64,000 nt of DNA from Ophioderma brevispina. Taxonomy: Eukaryota; Echinodermata; Ophiuroidea; Amphilepidida; Ophiodermatidae. The notes below the pieces were generated by a model. It saw only the letters and a program-made list of their open reading frames with translations, did no database searches and was not told the origin of the DNA. The position numbers and the translations under genes were made by a program. The stretch spans positions 62,001-126,000 of the forward strand of contig JAMKCH010011854.1 in NCBI GenBank assembly GCA_023653785.1, in the 5' to 3' direction. Positions 51,217 through 63,833 of the stretch are shown in pieces (position 1 is the first letter of the stretch; the number at the start of each line of letters is the position of its first letter).

Positions 51217-52789
51217 GAAAAGAGAAAGCCTCCTAAGATCTTAAGGTATTCGCAACGTAATGGCTTCCTTCTCGAAGTTGTAATTAAAGGGATTAGTACA
51301 GAGATTTGTTGTCAACGTTTGGTCTGCAATAAAGAAAGATGTATACCAAACTCTAACTAGGGTAATTTAGAAAATATAAAGCCACTGACTGACAGGGTGG
51401 GCCTGACATACCAAAACTTATTATTTTATTATTTTATTAAATTTGCTCTATCAAATTATATTATCATAAGCAGAGTGTTGGAAATGTCATGAAAAGGACC
51501 AGACAGTTTAATAACTTATAATTTTAACAGATTGATGATGTGTCGAATAGAAAATTGACCACTACCCCCCCCCCCCCCCGGAAAAGTACAAGCTAACGAT
51601 GCAGAGCAATCGAGTGCGAAAGTGAGATTGACCACCACTCCTGCTCATAGAGGCATAGTTGTGGCAACCGTTCCAGAGCTGAGCTATTCGTTATATTAAG
51701 TGCTGACCACCATGCGAAGCGATTTTTTTCCGTAAATGTTATCAAGGATTCGATGCAAATCTGACACACCAAAATCCTCGCTGGTCTTGGGCGTTAGGGT
51801 AGCTGACCTCATGATAAGAGTGGTTTCGGGTTCTATCTCGCTATGCTCTATGAATATATAAAATTTTCATTATTTTTTCAGGTAAAGGGAAAAATTCTAA
51901 GTCAAAAAAAGATAAGACAAAATAATGAGCTGCCCTTTGAGGTTAGGAGGAGACCTGCTACTGAGAGCATGTGTGGTGGTCAAAAAACGACCGCGTGCAA
52001 TAAGAGTGGGAACTTCCTAATGACACAACATTTCGTGACGTACCACAATACACCTGCTAGATGACCAATTTGAAATTGTTAAAAAAAGAAAATTTGGATT
52101 CCAGTTAAAAACACTCTTTAGGAACAGATCTACTACTTGAGAAATTGTGTGGTTATACTATAAAACCGGTGCAATGTACGGTCTATGTGAAAAAGGCCAA
52201 GTACAAAATCTGATTATTTTCTCAACCCATTTCTAATGTAGAATGGTATTTTGCGGCACAAAAGTCGAAATGTACAGGGGTTTTCAATTATTTTTACAAC
52301 ATATATGTATTAGCAATTTTTGAGACACATGCCTAGGTGTGACAAAGCGGAGTTAATCTGAAAAATGTTGACATTACAATGTGAAAACACCATACGAAAA
52401 TAATGTAAGGCCTAGTACCTATTTCATTGTTGGTGCCATCTCGCCTATTCTCATAAGAGCATTAAGAAAAAAATGTTCGTTCATGATATATATAAATTTT
52501 ATTTTTTTTTATTTTTAAGATTTTCTTGTTAGCCCTCCCCCTCCCCCCCCCGTTAGCTTTACCTATTCAAGAACGGTACAGAAACGATAAGGAGGTTGGT
52601 CTTAATACACACACTGGCCAGAAGTATTCCAACATGCAGAAAAACAAATTTATTCCAAAAAATGATATAAAATTGCACCAGGAGTTCTTGACTACACATT
52701 ACGTCTGATTGTCCGAGTTATAGATTGTCGGGACAGATGCTGTTACCAGACTTCAAATAAGTGCGAAAAAACGTTTGATTGCTTGTCAT
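51217..52789. other. No recognised features
   Basis: Contains a C run near 51566-51581. An acceptor-like site at 51880-51881 opens a 61-codon frame (51882-52064) with no recognisable motif; its phase-1 frame stops after 14 lysine-rich codons. Not accepted as an exon. Confidence 0.4.
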
Positions 52790-53600
52790 TTTTCCTAAAT
52801 ATGGCGGGTTAATATATAAGGAATACAGGCACAGGAACGTCAAAAGGCTGCAAAATAGAACTTATGAATTTGAGGGTTGTCCGTGTCCACTCTAGATTTT
52901 TAGGGCGAAAAATAGGAAGGGTTGTATGGACAGAAATGAGATAAGTCAATGGAAGATGGGGAGCACGTCCATAAAACGTTGGACTCAGGAAATTTAATGG
53001 CAACAGAATGCGGTCAGGACGATAACTTGCAAAACAAATTTTTATCGCACCGTTGACATTTGTGCTGTTTGTATGTAATGAAAACGCGGTAATAGAAGTG
53101 ACATGATTTATGAAACATGGTAAACCACGTGATTTATAATCAAGTTGCATTTTGCAGTCTCAATGTTCCAACATTTTTCCAAGGACCACTGTCTTCATTG
53201 GACTATCTCAATTACGGTCCTCAAAACACTAAATAGATCCCTCACGTGAACATTTAAAAATAAAACCTTAAACAAACTCATACAATCCATTAGGCGACTA
53301 TTTTGAAGCCATTCTGTTGCTTTATGTGTGTACATTCTGGAGTGCAAATGGGCAAGTTTTCGTTGTTCGCAGTCCTTTAATCGCCATATTTAGGGAACTT
53401 TTATAATAATAAAAATCAATATGTGTCACCCTATTGGATTCTGGGTGAATAACATCTGTTATGAAAACCATTAAATTCGGGTTATTCAGTTAGCGTAATG
53501 TTCGGGGTTCAAGCATCCATGTGTATAATTTGAAATCCATTTGTGATTACGGAATTCAGTTTTCGCATGTGGCAATAATTTGGCCAGGTTGGTGTGTAAC
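52790..53600. mobile_element. Foldback element, second copy of the 27.7-kb family
   Basis: The arms carry the same ordered words as 27717-28733 (gaatacag.cacaggaacg, atgagata..gtcaatg, ggactca, caccgttgaca, and their complements). The left end is shorter than in the first copy, so this one is truncated or internally deleted. Confidence 0.75.
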
Positions 53601-56600
53601 ACGGAAGTCCTTTTTCGGCCATATCGCTCTTCATGAGGGGAATTGATAAAACGCAAATGGATAAAATATTATAAAAGTTGTAAGAATTTCATGATGGAAG
53701 CAATACATGTCGTATTGAAATTATCAATTGTTTACATGCTTCTGGGTAATTGGGTCTTCATTTTAAAGATTGTATTTTGTTACGTACGAGTTTTCATTTT
53801 GTGAGATCTCCCCGAGGGCTTACGAATGACCCTAACTTTCTACAGTCTGATTTGCGGCAATCAACACAATGTCAGAAAACGACGTATAGGTTACCAGTTC
53901 CAAGATACGTCGCACTAAGCGACTATTGCCAATAATACAAATGAGAAGCATGAAAAAGACAACAAACGTCCCATTGAATATTGGAACAACAGAGGTGAAT
54001 TTTAAAGAGAACTTGAATATTGAATGGTTGGATTGTTTTGCAGAAGGTATACATAGAAATTTGATACTATATTTATATGGGACGGTAAATATTTGTTGTT
54101 GTTTTTTTTTATAATAGTGAATGTTAGATATATATTAGGTAAGATCTAAAACAAATAAAAATAATTAAGGATCAAAGTATCCATAAATGTTTCCACGGGA
54201 TTGTAACCGTTATTACATTACATTGCACTTTCATAACTACAAAGTTTGATCATACTTAGAGTTGCGTTAACACCAATGTAGCGAGTATTGGGCCTTATAA
54301 TGCAGAAATGCGTATCGAAACTTTGACTTTTTGAGATAAAGTCAAAATAGTATCAAAGGTCTTACTTGCAGAATGCTTCGTTTTAAGATAGCACATCCTA
54401 ACTCGGGTACGTTTGACCATTCCAAAGGTATTTTTCCGCCAAATTGCGTATCTTTAGGTTACCTGTCATTTTGATCTCAAATCTGCATTACTTTATGGCA
54501 AAAACTACGTAACTTGAGTGAATGGTTTTGCCATTAAAAAAATGTGTATGAGTTAAATGTTTTGCTCTAAAAGTACTGGGATTACAGACGTTAAGATCAA
54601 ACTAAAATTATCTAAGCAAACATATATAGGAATGTATTTTTAGTGATATTCTGTGTTAGCCATTAAATATAGCATGATTGCTGTTCCTAGTTTAATGTCA
54701 AAACTACGAATTGATCAATTGTGTATGCATTACTAAAAACAGTTACTTCATTAACCCAAAATGAAGAATATAGAGAAATGATATGGGAATGTGTTTCATC
54801 CAGCTATTTTTAATGTATGCGAAAATGCAAATGGATGAACTTCATAGGTCAATATCTCAAAAGGCCAATTTTTAGATACGTAGTTTTGCAATTGTCATGT
54901 AATCGTACGATGTCAACGTCTGCAACTTGATGTGTAAAATACCCAGTATATCATGATTATCATCAAAAAATGTGGGGTAGTTTGGAGGTCTCACCTTTGA
55001 TGAAATGCATTAGAAGCAGTTGGGGAGTGTATGATTAATTTTTAATCACATACGTAATGCCAGTATCTCTAGGTTTGCCCTGATCGTTTCACATACAGGC
55101 ATGTATGAAAGGTTCAATTGTCAATCTTTTCATTTCTGTATCTCTCCCTTCGGTCACCCCTACTTGTGGTCCCCTCGAACTACTTTTGAGGTGGAATACC
55201 GTTACCAGGTAAATGAAACTACATTTGAACAACGGAACTCTTATTCATAGTTAGATCGGAAAAAAATATTTCAGATGATCAAAGTAGATAATTTCTTTCC
55301 CATTGGGGTCAAAAAACACATTTGTGTAGATTGCTGTCTGGCCATTGGTATTGTTAGAGATTGCTTAAAGGCATACGCTAAGAAACAGCACTGGAATTTT
55401 GTAAAAATCACCTGGAACAACATTAACGGTTACCACTTTTGATGGAAAATTTGATCTCGATTTTACTTTGACCCAATTTATCACAAATCTATAATGATAG
55501 TTTTAATATTTCATTTCAAAAACATTTAATTTTAAAAACAAATAATTTACATCTTTATCAAACTGAACATGATTAAAAATGTAAATTATCCAATGCACGA
55601 TCTCATCCCGCTATTCTTGACAAACAAATTCAATAGATAAAACTATGATGTGCAAAAATACATTCAATATTATTAATATTTTGTAATTTTGAGATATGGA
55701 CATTTTAAGGTTACAAAAAACAACAGAAAACAAAATAAGTTTTATCGGAAGTGGGTCCTTGATACAAAATTACATTTTGAAAACCAAAACAAATTAGATA
55801 TCATTTTAAAGCTTAGCAAATGTAAATCTGAAAAATATTATTATCTCACAAAACCCAAAATGTCATTTTGAACCTAGTAATTCTCAGTTCACGATTTGTA
55901 AAATGCTACTTTTTATTTATTTTAACTTTGTTATTTTACTGAACGATTCATTTAAATCTATTCATCATTTTGATGTTTGTGTTTTATTTATTTTATGTTA
56001 TTTTTTAAATTTTGTTTGCATTTGTTTTATTTCAAGGGTTTTGTTTCTTAACATCGTCTTCGTATCATAATGTATACTACGGATAATATAATGTTTTCCA
56101 AAATCCAAGTCAACCATGAGTGGAACGAATCCTAAGTTTAGTTGATAGTTCTTATAAATCCAATGGCCATACTCCCTCATTTTTCTTCTTCTGCATAAGC
56201 GTTCGTAACTTGTAGCATGTTACGTTAGTATGTTGGTCTAAGTACGCAATCCTTTGGATTATTTTTTTCCAAAAGATTTAAGCGAAAAAAGGTATGGGTG
56301 TGATGCTTTGGTGCTTTGAGAAGGTTTGGCAAACACTCGGTTTTATGAAGATGCTTACCCAAACTCCATCTTACCTAATTTATCTTAACATTTAGGAAGT
56401 CATATAAGTTTGAAAACCAAAACTAGACGACAAGATGGTTGAATTACAACATGTATGTTTGTACACTCTTTTGTTTAAAGTATTTAAAGTAAATCATATT
56501 GTATAATTAAATGTGTGATTACCAATTGTGAAAAGGGTAAACAACAATAGACATCAACCAATGTGATTCTTGATTGTGTATACACCCAATGTTTTGAAAC

Positions 56601-57699
56601 TGTCTTCCAAGTGTTTATTGTACGTCTTTATGACAAAAGTAGAAAAATGTCTGACCCAGAACCTTGCATGCTTATTGGTAATAAGTATTGTACAATAAAG
56701 TTATAAAATTATCTTTATACATAATGAATGTGTCGCTTGTGTTATTTCCTGCAATGTTACTGTTATTGGTGTATGACAAAAAATAACACATTTTCTTCAT
56801 TGATCGAGTGTTTCACCGTTAGGCATTAAAATTATCAGTTTCTCGTAGGATTGGTGTCTGAAAAGTGATGAGGGAGGGCAGTTTTATTTTTTATGTTTAG
56901 TAAATGATACTAAAATATGTCTGTTTTCACGGAAAATTTATATTACCACCAATGTTCAGCCGCATCAGAAAAAAAAGTCGAGGCCTTTCTTATTTGAAGT
57001 TTATGAGGAATAGACCCCACTATAGCGGTATCTAAAATCAATTTAAAATGATTGTGGTTGATTAATAACACAATTTGGCCTACCATCCATCAAAATTTGA
57101 GGATTAAAACATATTGAACATTGAAGAGTAAAAATAAGAAAGTTTGATCTGATCGTAAAAGTGAGGAGGGAGGGCTAAGAGAATCTGATATTTTTTATTC
57201 CGCCTTAAAAATATGTGTAAATGTACAGGCACCATTAGTAAATGCTTGTAAGTTTACTGATTTGTTAGATGTTCGTAAATGAAATTTTAGTAAACTGTTA
57301 TGTATGTATCGATTATCTGATTTTAGACTGTTTTTAAAAATCCGTAAAATTCCAAAATCCAAGCTGCCAGTCGAAACCGTAAATTTACCAGTAAATGTAA
57401 CATTTTGATGCATTTTACCCTTCATTTACTCCAGTGTATAATTTCAGCCTTTGCCAAATGTATATTTTTATTCTGAAAACATAAAAATCTATTTCATGTT
57501 AAAAAGAGAGAAAAAAGAAAGTCTATGAAATCGTGGTATTTTCCCGCCAGTTAAATTATTATATGCTGGTTTCGAGAGAGGGGTATTCTGATTTCAGGTC
57601 TTATACAAAATAAATTGTCTACCTAAATAAGTCGCAGTAAATACCCTACTGGAACTCAAAGGAGTGCACACACTTCTAAAATGGATTATTGTTAAGAGT
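53601..57699. other. No recognised features
   Basis: Long AT-rich stretch with only short ORFs. 53750-54114 has two overlapping ~60-codon frames with no motif and weak splice-like borders. Nothing else stands out. Confidence 0.5.
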
Positions 57700-58059
57700 T
57701 TATTGACTGCCAATAAATACCACTTTTCTCAAAAGGCTTCCAAAATGCTGCAGCTCAGACACCTTATACACCTTATCCGATGTGGAAATCGGTGTGAAGG
57801 ACGTCGCCAACGCACAATTAGTGAAAACTGCCAACGTGATTGAAAAAATAGCGAAATCGATGTTTTTGACTACAGTTGGCCTATTGTCAAAATCTTTGGA
57901 CATGTGACTATGTACGCCCGCTTTCCCACCGATAGGCCTACTACGCATCGTTTGCATTAACGTAAGCGCAGTTAACGCCCGAGAAATACGCAACCCGCCG
58001 TGTATCATGTCGCAAGGATGATGCAAACACTGTTCCAGCGTTGGCGACGGCATTTCCAC
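57700..58059 (-). CDS. 119-codon hypothetical ORF
   Basis: Unrecognised minus-strand ORF in a locally GC- and CpG-richer patch. Residues ~68-95 (NIDFAIFSITLAVFTNCALA) could be one membrane helix. A TATATAG word on the same strand lies about 70 bases upstream of the ATG, where a TATA box could sit. There is no homology I recognise, no repeat structure and no clear splice site. It may be chance. Confidence 0.25.
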   Translation of the reverse strand: MEMPSPTLEQCLHHPCDMIHGGLRISRALTALTLMQTMRSRPIGGKAGVHSHMSKDFDNRPTVVKNIDFAIFSITLAVFTNCALATSFTPISTSDKVYKVSELQHFGSLLRKVVFIGSQ

Positions 58060-59180
58060 ACCAGTTTTGCCCCATCACTACCCAAAGTGCATTTGCGAAT
58101 TACGTCAATATGTGTTTTGTTAGGAGCTATATAAGCGAGTGATTGATGTTGAATTTGAAATAAGGATCCTTCTCTACTAGCACTTAAGCGCCCACGACAC
58201 AAGCTTTCTTCTTCGTTTGTTGGTATTACTCTGTTGCAATGTACTTAGCCATCAAGCTCCAAGTGGGACCGTGGGTAAGGAACATAAAATACACATTCGA
58301 AATTACTGAAATTTCACTCTCAAAAAATTGTTCAGAACCCCTGGTGACTTCACAACAACTTTCAGTAGCTAGTTCATGTATAGTTCCTTCGTAGAAAGCC
58401 TGTTTTACCGGGAAAGATATTACAAAGAATAAGCAATAGAGATAGTGACAAGGAGGAAGAGTGGACAAAGGGGAAGAAAGGAAATGTTATTTGAATATTT
58501 TGAGATTCAATTTTTCAGTAATGTGCTTTTTTATTTATACTTTCGTAAACAAAAGCAGTACCATACCACACCTTACACACCCGCTACGATCTACATGTTA
58601 AACAGACGAACTAACTCTCGTTATTGGTCAAGAGCCGTGGATTGATAGGTAATTTTAATTGCGTAAAGTTTCAACTCTTATTGGAGTGATTTTGCTCTCT
58701 TTTCCGACTTCTTTTTTAGAGGTTTTTTTTCATTTGTTTAAGAAGTGTCCATTTCAAAACATGTGTAACTCAAAACTACTAAAATGTGTCTACAAGAGAT
58801 GCTACACGGGCGTCTATAATACAACTCTTTTTTTCAATTAAAATCATTTTTAAATTCCTGAGGTTAAATGCTTTATAGAAGCACATGTTATGATCAACGA
58901 CATACAAGAGTAGTTTTGGAATACAACGTCCCTGAGTCAACAAAAGGAAGTTCATGGTGAGGGATGCCTTCGAAACTAAACCACCGCTCACTCGCCGGGT
59001 ACGCGGTTCTTTTCGGTTGCAACTGGTTGCTGTAAACAACCAGTTCAAACAATACGGTTCACAAACCACCATCGGATGCCATCCAACTCGGTTGAGTATG
59101 AAGCCTCCCCGCTAACTTTTTCTATTTATGTCTAATATTTTTATCCTAACCATTGATTATTATTTTCGCCCCCAGAGGAA
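58060..59180. other. No recognised features
   Basis: Short ORFs only; no repeat or exon identified. Confidence 0.45.
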
Positions 59181-59182
59181 AT

Positions 59183-59370
59183 CGGTGGGTGAGTGGGTCT
59201 AACGGTTCACTATACGGTCTTGATTATGTACTTCCTGTCCAGGCGAGTACGAGTCCCACGCTCGCGTATACATTGTACCGCCTTCTCAGCGCACGCGTAG
59301 GCAAAGCACAATCGCAATGCAACTGAAAAGGCGGCACTGTGATACGCGCGCGTTTGCTACATTCATACTT
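59183..59370 (+). mobile_element. tRNA-like SINE head, third copy
   Basis: A-box-like gagtgggtctaacgg (about 59191-59205) and B box gagtacgagtccc (about 59245-59257), followed by a GC-rich body with tctcagcgcacgcgtaggc. No ATT tail is evident, so it may be a 3'-truncated SINE or a tRNA pseudogene. Confidence 0.6.
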
Positions 59371-59534
59371 CAGACAAGACGATAGTTCGTAGAACGTGGT
59401 CCTACATTTTAATCCTTAACTGTAATTGTTTAAGCTAAGATCACTAGGGTAATGGTTTAAATTCAAGTAACAAAAATTAAGCAGCCAATTCCAAAGTGCA
59501 AATATTTTTGCAATAATAGTTACTATGATATCAT

Positions 59535-59758
59535 TTACGAACTCACGGGTAAACTCGGGGTCGGTATTCGAGCACCCGTCTCCGTTCGTGTGAAAATGTT
59601 ACGTGGCGGGAGATTCCGTGTGGCGTTCATTGCGTTAGTAGAAGTTAGAGTGGTACCCTTTGTTAGCACATAGAAACCGATTGCTATTCCACCAAAGATT
59701 AAAACGATGCCCATTGTTGCACTGCCTACAATCCAATAGAGTGGATCAGTAGTTGAAC
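59535..59758 (-). CDS. TSP3-repeat membrane protein, terminal exon (TM and tail)
   Basis: Last coding exon of the minus-strand gene. It enters in phase 1 after a CTTGCAG acceptor and ends with TAA at 59537-59535. It reads GSTTDPLYWIVGSATMG then IVLIFGGIAIGFYVLTKG, a single hydrophobic helix of about 25 residues. A ~45-residue Thr/Asn/Arg/Pro-rich tail follows and ends PSLPVSS. Preceding exons are extracellular-type Ca-binding repeats, so the topology is type I. There is no recognisable signalling motif in the tail. Confidence 0.85.
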
Positions 59759-60514
59759 CTGCAAGGAATGAAGAAATGTTAGGACATCAGATTTTAATTG
59801 GGTATTTAAAAAATCTACTTTTTAAATACCATGATAGAAAATTGTTTGACCTTTCACTCTTTCATTTCTTTATATTTATTTCCATATTAAAGAAATAGAT
59901 GAACAAAACAAACCTATTTAAAGAGAGACACATACATATTATGTCAGAACGATTTGGGGGAGATAATCGAAGGCTGAGGCCAGAACTAATCATTTTCATT
60001 CCTTACAAAAAGTTTCTTAAACCTAATAAACAAAACTATCACACAAGACAGATCAGTGCATCAAGCAATCAATATATGGAAAGATGAAAGTACAATATAA
60101 AGTATGCAATATCCGCGTATCCGTTCAGCAATAAATTAGAAGTAAATTTATTATGCCAATACTACGCGGAATTATTTTTAAATAGTATCGATATGGTATT
60201 TCCTTGATACTTTTACATCAATTATTATTCACAAGAATTTGGTCGCTGATACTCTTTACAGTTTTGTGTTATACATAATATCTGTATTTTGTGATATTAT
60301 TACAATTTACCATTAAAGTCATTCTTGGTGTATCCATAATCATAATTTATCTTATTAGGACTTAGTGTTCCTATTTGCGTAAGAAATTAGAGCTCACTTC
60401 AATTTGACATAAATGTTGCAAGATCGTGTGTCAAACTTTTTTGAACTTCAGATGTGAATACTTTTCTAAGTACGCAACAGCTATTGCTCCCATTTCATTT
60501 AGGCAGTATCAAAA

Positions 60515-60730
60515 GGCCTTCATTCCATTGTATCCAAGGCCTTTGTTCTATTGTATCGAAGGGCTTTATTCTATTGTATCCAAAGCCTTTGTTCTATCGT
60601 ATCGAAGGCCTTTATTCTATTGTATCCAAAGCCTTTGTTCTATTGTATCGAAGGCCTTTATTCTATTGTATCCAAAGCCTTTGTTCTATTGTATCGAAGG
60701 CCTTTATTCTATTGTATCCAAAGCCTTTAA
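60515..60730 (+). repeat. 23-bp minisatellite with a 46-bp higher-order unit
   Basis: About nine units alternating between an aaggcctttattctattgta-type and an aaagcctttgttctattgta-type 23-mer. Because 23 is not a multiple of three, each frame cycles through the unit every 69 bases, giving two overlapping repeat-peptide ORFs that are not credible genes. It lies in the last intron of the TSP3 gene on the other strand. Confidence 0.9.
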
Positions 60731-61112
60731 ATAAACCCCAATAGAGAGGTTGTGCGTGTTTTAATCGATTGGCTACGAACACAAGAACGACAGGTCCTAT
60801 ACCGTAATACAGTCCATCCAAATTTAATGTTCGGTGCAACCTTGAATAATCTTGTTTTTGTATACCAATACATGGGCATTAACAGCGTTTTCTGATTTGA
60901 TCCTGTTGAACAAATTTCAGCATTACGGTTGCATGACTACACAGGCACAACCTCTATGTAATTGCATTATTTTTGCATCCTAGACTTGGAATATTCTATA
61001 ATGTGGCACATATACCCAGAACTCAACAATCGAAATCGAGTTCCAACCGACCAATATTAGAGGTCACGATCGACTGCACTTAAAAATTATTTACCCCTAA
61101 AATAGCGCTTAC

Positions 61113-61226
61113 CATCGTTGACAATCGTGACAGTCACATCACACGCATCGCCAATGCCGTCCTCATCTGTGTCGACCTGGACTGAGTTTGGTGTGATTGG
61201 ACAATTATCAAACGGATCAAGAATAC
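61113..61226 (-). CDS. TSP3-like repeat exon, most C-terminal
   Basis: 114-bp phase 1-1 exon (TTTACAG acceptor, GTAAGC donor). It reads GILDPFDNCPITPNSVQ then VDTDEDGIGDACDVTVTIV. DNCP..PN..Q.D.D.DGIGDACD is the classic thrombospondin type 3 pattern; the Asp side chains bind calcium and the two Cys pair with neighbouring repeats in known structures. It splices directly in phase to the transmembrane exon. Confidence 0.9.
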
Positions 61227-61514
61227 CTGTAAACAAAGCGAGAAGACTTTCTGCCATTTGTTTAAAAAATGTAACTTCTGTTGACGTTAATGTTTGTTTC
61301 AGACAGGGAAAATGTATACTGGATAGCTCACGTATGCGTGTGTGTAAATTTTATTGTACTACAAAAAATCCATTTTTGCTTTTGATAATTCTGATTCCAT
61401 TCCTCTCATATTTAAATGCTGTTTTGTTTTGCTTGGTCTTGTCAGAATGTTCGTGCTTGTTGTTGTGTGATTGAGGTTTTACTTTGCACTATGAATGGTT
61501 ATGTACCACCATAC
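61227..61514. other. Intron of the TSP3 gene
   Basis: AT-rich phase-1 intron. The + strand ORFs here are shadows crossing the exons. Confidence 0.7.
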
Positions 61515-61622
61515 CATCATTATCATCGTCGTCGTCACACTCATCTCTTAACCCATCAGCATCATTATCATATTGGCCTGGAAGTCCTGAGAAGAGACAG
61601 TTGTCTTGAGAATTATCGCTGC
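61515..61622 (-). CDS. TSP3-like repeat exon
   Basis: 108-bp phase 1-1 exon (CCACAG acceptor, GTATGG donor). It reads GSDNSQDNCLFSGLPGQ then YDNDADGLRDECDDDDDND. It keeps DNC, the Asp ladder and the second Cys, with R in place of the usual Gly of the GD pair before the Cys. Its acidic end (six Asp and an Asn) leads straight into the next exon. Confidence 0.9.
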
Positions 61623-61879
61623 CTGTGGAAGAGACCAATATTAAAAATAACCAGTTGTAATACAATTAATCATCACTCTCTTGATCTAGCTAACATATGG
61701 TTACATTTAAGTGTCCCATTCTAGTAAACAAAAATTGTGTTCCATTAAAACAATAAAAAATACTCAATATTTAAATATTTGATTTGAATAACTTTACACC
61801 CTGTATGGAACAATCAGTTGCTTTTTGTATCCTATAATATTTACAAAATATTTAAAATTATTATGTTAGCTAATACTAC

Positions 61880-61984
61880 CATTATCTTCTTGGTCACAAG
61901 CATCCCCCAGTCCATCACCGTCAATGTCAAACTGATCAGTGTTAGCATCAAATTGGCAATTGTCCGGCCATCTATCCAATATAC
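61880..61984 (-). CDS. TSP3-like repeat exon
   Basis: 105-bp phase 1-1 exon (TTCAAG acceptor, GTAGTA donor). It reads GILDRWPDNCQFDANTDQ then FDIDGDGLGDACDQEDN. All expected Asp, Gly and Cys positions are kept, making this the most canonical repeat of the set. Confidence 0.92.
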
Positions 61985-62184
61985 CTTGAAATAAACGCAA
62001 AATAAATCTTAAGTGGTAGGAGCTGCTTCACCGACGTAGAGTATCAACAGCCTTCATACATAGGGAAAACAAGAAGACTATTTTTCAGTTATATATTTTT
62101 AATGCTGAAATACACTCAAATATTTCGTACCTTTCTCTCTTTTCGTAATACTCTTTTAGTATACCGGGTTTTTTTTACATACAC

Positions 62185-62285
62185 TCATGTCGTCATCGTC
62201 GTCGCAAACGTCGCCATAATAATCTATCGTTGTCGTTATTTCGTTTGGTCAAAAGTTTGGTAAAATTGGCAATTGTCTCTTGTTT
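62185..62285 (-). pseudogene. TSP3-like repeat exon with a frame shift
   Basis: Starts after a CTTAG acceptor in phase 1 as ETRDNCQFYQTF. Past about 62250 the homology moves to another frame and continues as PNEITTTIDYYGDVCDDDD up to a weak GTGTAT donor. In the first frame a stop follows within a few codons. With this donor the exon is 101 bp, one short of a multiple of three, consistent with a single-base loss. Error and true mutation cannot be told apart here. Confidence 0.7.
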
Positions 62286-62937
62286 CTAAGATACTTTTAT
62301 TGTAAAGAAAAATATTAAAAAGAGTGAATAATTAACTTAGAACATTCAAGAGCTCATCATATGCATAGACACCAAGCCGATCTCTCGAATATTTAAATAA
62401 ATGTGCCTTCACCCTCGTAAGTGGCCTCCCCTCCCGCCCCTCAAAAAAAGAAATATTGAATCCTAGTGTAAGCCTACTTTAAAGTTAATAAATATTAACT
62501 TTAATAAAATTACTGAAAAATATGCCTTCAAAATTTCAATTCTCTTAGCCCAGTACCCAAATTGTAATATTTAGCTGTTCAAGAAAAGAAGCCACATTGG
62601 TTTTATGGGGTAAATACATTCTCTATGTTGAACGTTACACTGGACAGTGATGATATTTAGTTCCAATAAATTTCTAAGGACCCACTTTTGTTAAAAAAGT
62701 ACCTTAAGGATATTGCGCATAGATGTCTTTAGTTTACAAAACCAGTCACCCTCCACTGTCCCTGGTCCGATGTGGCAGAAATATGGGTCCTCCGGACCAG
62801 AGTCCCCGTAACCACGGGTGAAGAATATGGCACTCGATGCAGTTGATTCTGCACACAATATTATAGTTGTACGCTCATTTCCGTTGCGTCTATGGAGCCC
62901 GGAATATGGCTCCGGGGGACCATATCTCCTTTTAACC
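62286..62937. other. Intron or gap in the TSP3 gene
   Basis: AT-rich DNA with no exon recognised. A short palindromic word pair around 62790-62925 (gggtcctccggaccag and gagcccggaatatggctccg) may be the remnant of a small foldback. Confidence 0.45.
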
Positions 62938-63040
62938 GATTTAACGTCATTGTCGTCATCACTGTCGCATTCGTCCCCTTCACTATCACCGTCGTTATTT
63001 ATGGGTTATTGTTTCGATTGAATGGGACAATATCGATCGG
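62938..63040 (-). pseudogene. TSP3-like repeat exon with an in-frame stop
   Basis: On the minus strand one frame reads RYCPIQSKQ, a TAA stop, then PINNDGDSEGDECDSDDDNDV. The Cys spacing and Asp ladder are clearly TSP3-like, but the frame contains a stop. No AG acceptor lies in the ~40 bases upstream, and the only donor-like GTTAAA gives the wrong phase. It looks like a dead exon skipped by splicing, or a badly read one. Confidence 0.65.
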
Positions 63041-63699
63041 TCGTGAGACGGGAATATCCAAGTATCAAATCAATTTTCATTCAAAATTGTAAGATTTACC
63101 TTATTTTGCCATGGGTATATTGATTTAGTACCCGACGTGCTTATTTAAAAATACGTTAACCTTTCATTTTGCTAACATGAGTGTGTCCCAAAATGTTATA
63201 ATCGGGGTTGATGTGTTACTTTATTTTCCCCCTCTTTTCCATGTCATAATGAGTTGTTCGTTTTTTCGTTGAATAGTTATAAACAAATAAAGGCAATTGT
63301 TCATCATTACTGTGTTGTTTTGAAAACCGCTGTCCGAATCAGAAGGTATTTATTCAAACAATGTAAATAAAGGAATGATACATTTTATTACGAAAATTTA
63401 CATTACGATTCTAATTAATAGTGCTTGGCTTCGTACAAAACCAATCTTTGCGATAACATTTGGAGAAATGGGGAACAGCACCCTGCAGATTTGAATTAAT
63501 ATAAATAGTGCTTGCATTTATCTAACTGTTATTCAACACCAGTCAGTAATACAAATCGCAAACTTCGTACGTTTCAATATTAGAGTATCTGTTGCTTTAG
63601 TGTATATCCCTACGTCCCTAAATGCCATGTTTTGCCCGCTTTTAAAAAATCACGGCGCGGACCCATGCCCGTGTTTAAGGGATAATTGCCCCTAGATCT

Positions 63700-63780
63700 A
63701 ACAAGACAATAACGCTACCTCCGTTTGTTGCGGGATCGTCAGGTTGGTTATTTTAATCTAGGGACGTAAGGGATGTACCT
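63700..63780 (+). repeat. Dispersed repeat fragment, copy 2
   Basis: Matches 49600-49690 over about 80 bases in the same orientation. Confidence 0.6.
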
Positions 63781-63833
63781 ATCATGTTAGCAATTTAACA
63801 ATTGGATCTAGGGTGAAAAATATCCTTCCTCAC

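Noticed and set aside
51882..52064. Possible terminal exon of the collagen-like gene
   Set aside because: The phase-1 frame gives only GKGKNSKSKKDKTK before a stop, and the longer frame has the wrong phase. Splice signals alone are not enough.
53750..54114. Two overlapping ~60-codon ORFs with exon-like borders
   Set aside because: No motif, weak splice sites and no phase partner.
59183..59257. Functional tRNA gene
   Set aside because: A and B boxes are present, but I could not fold a consistent acceptor stem. A SINE head or pseudogene is more likely.
60426..60744. Regular repeats looking like a CRISPR array or a repeat protein
   Set aside because: Units are contiguous 23-mers with no unique spacers, in an animal genome, and all frames read through because of the period. 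It is a minisatellite.
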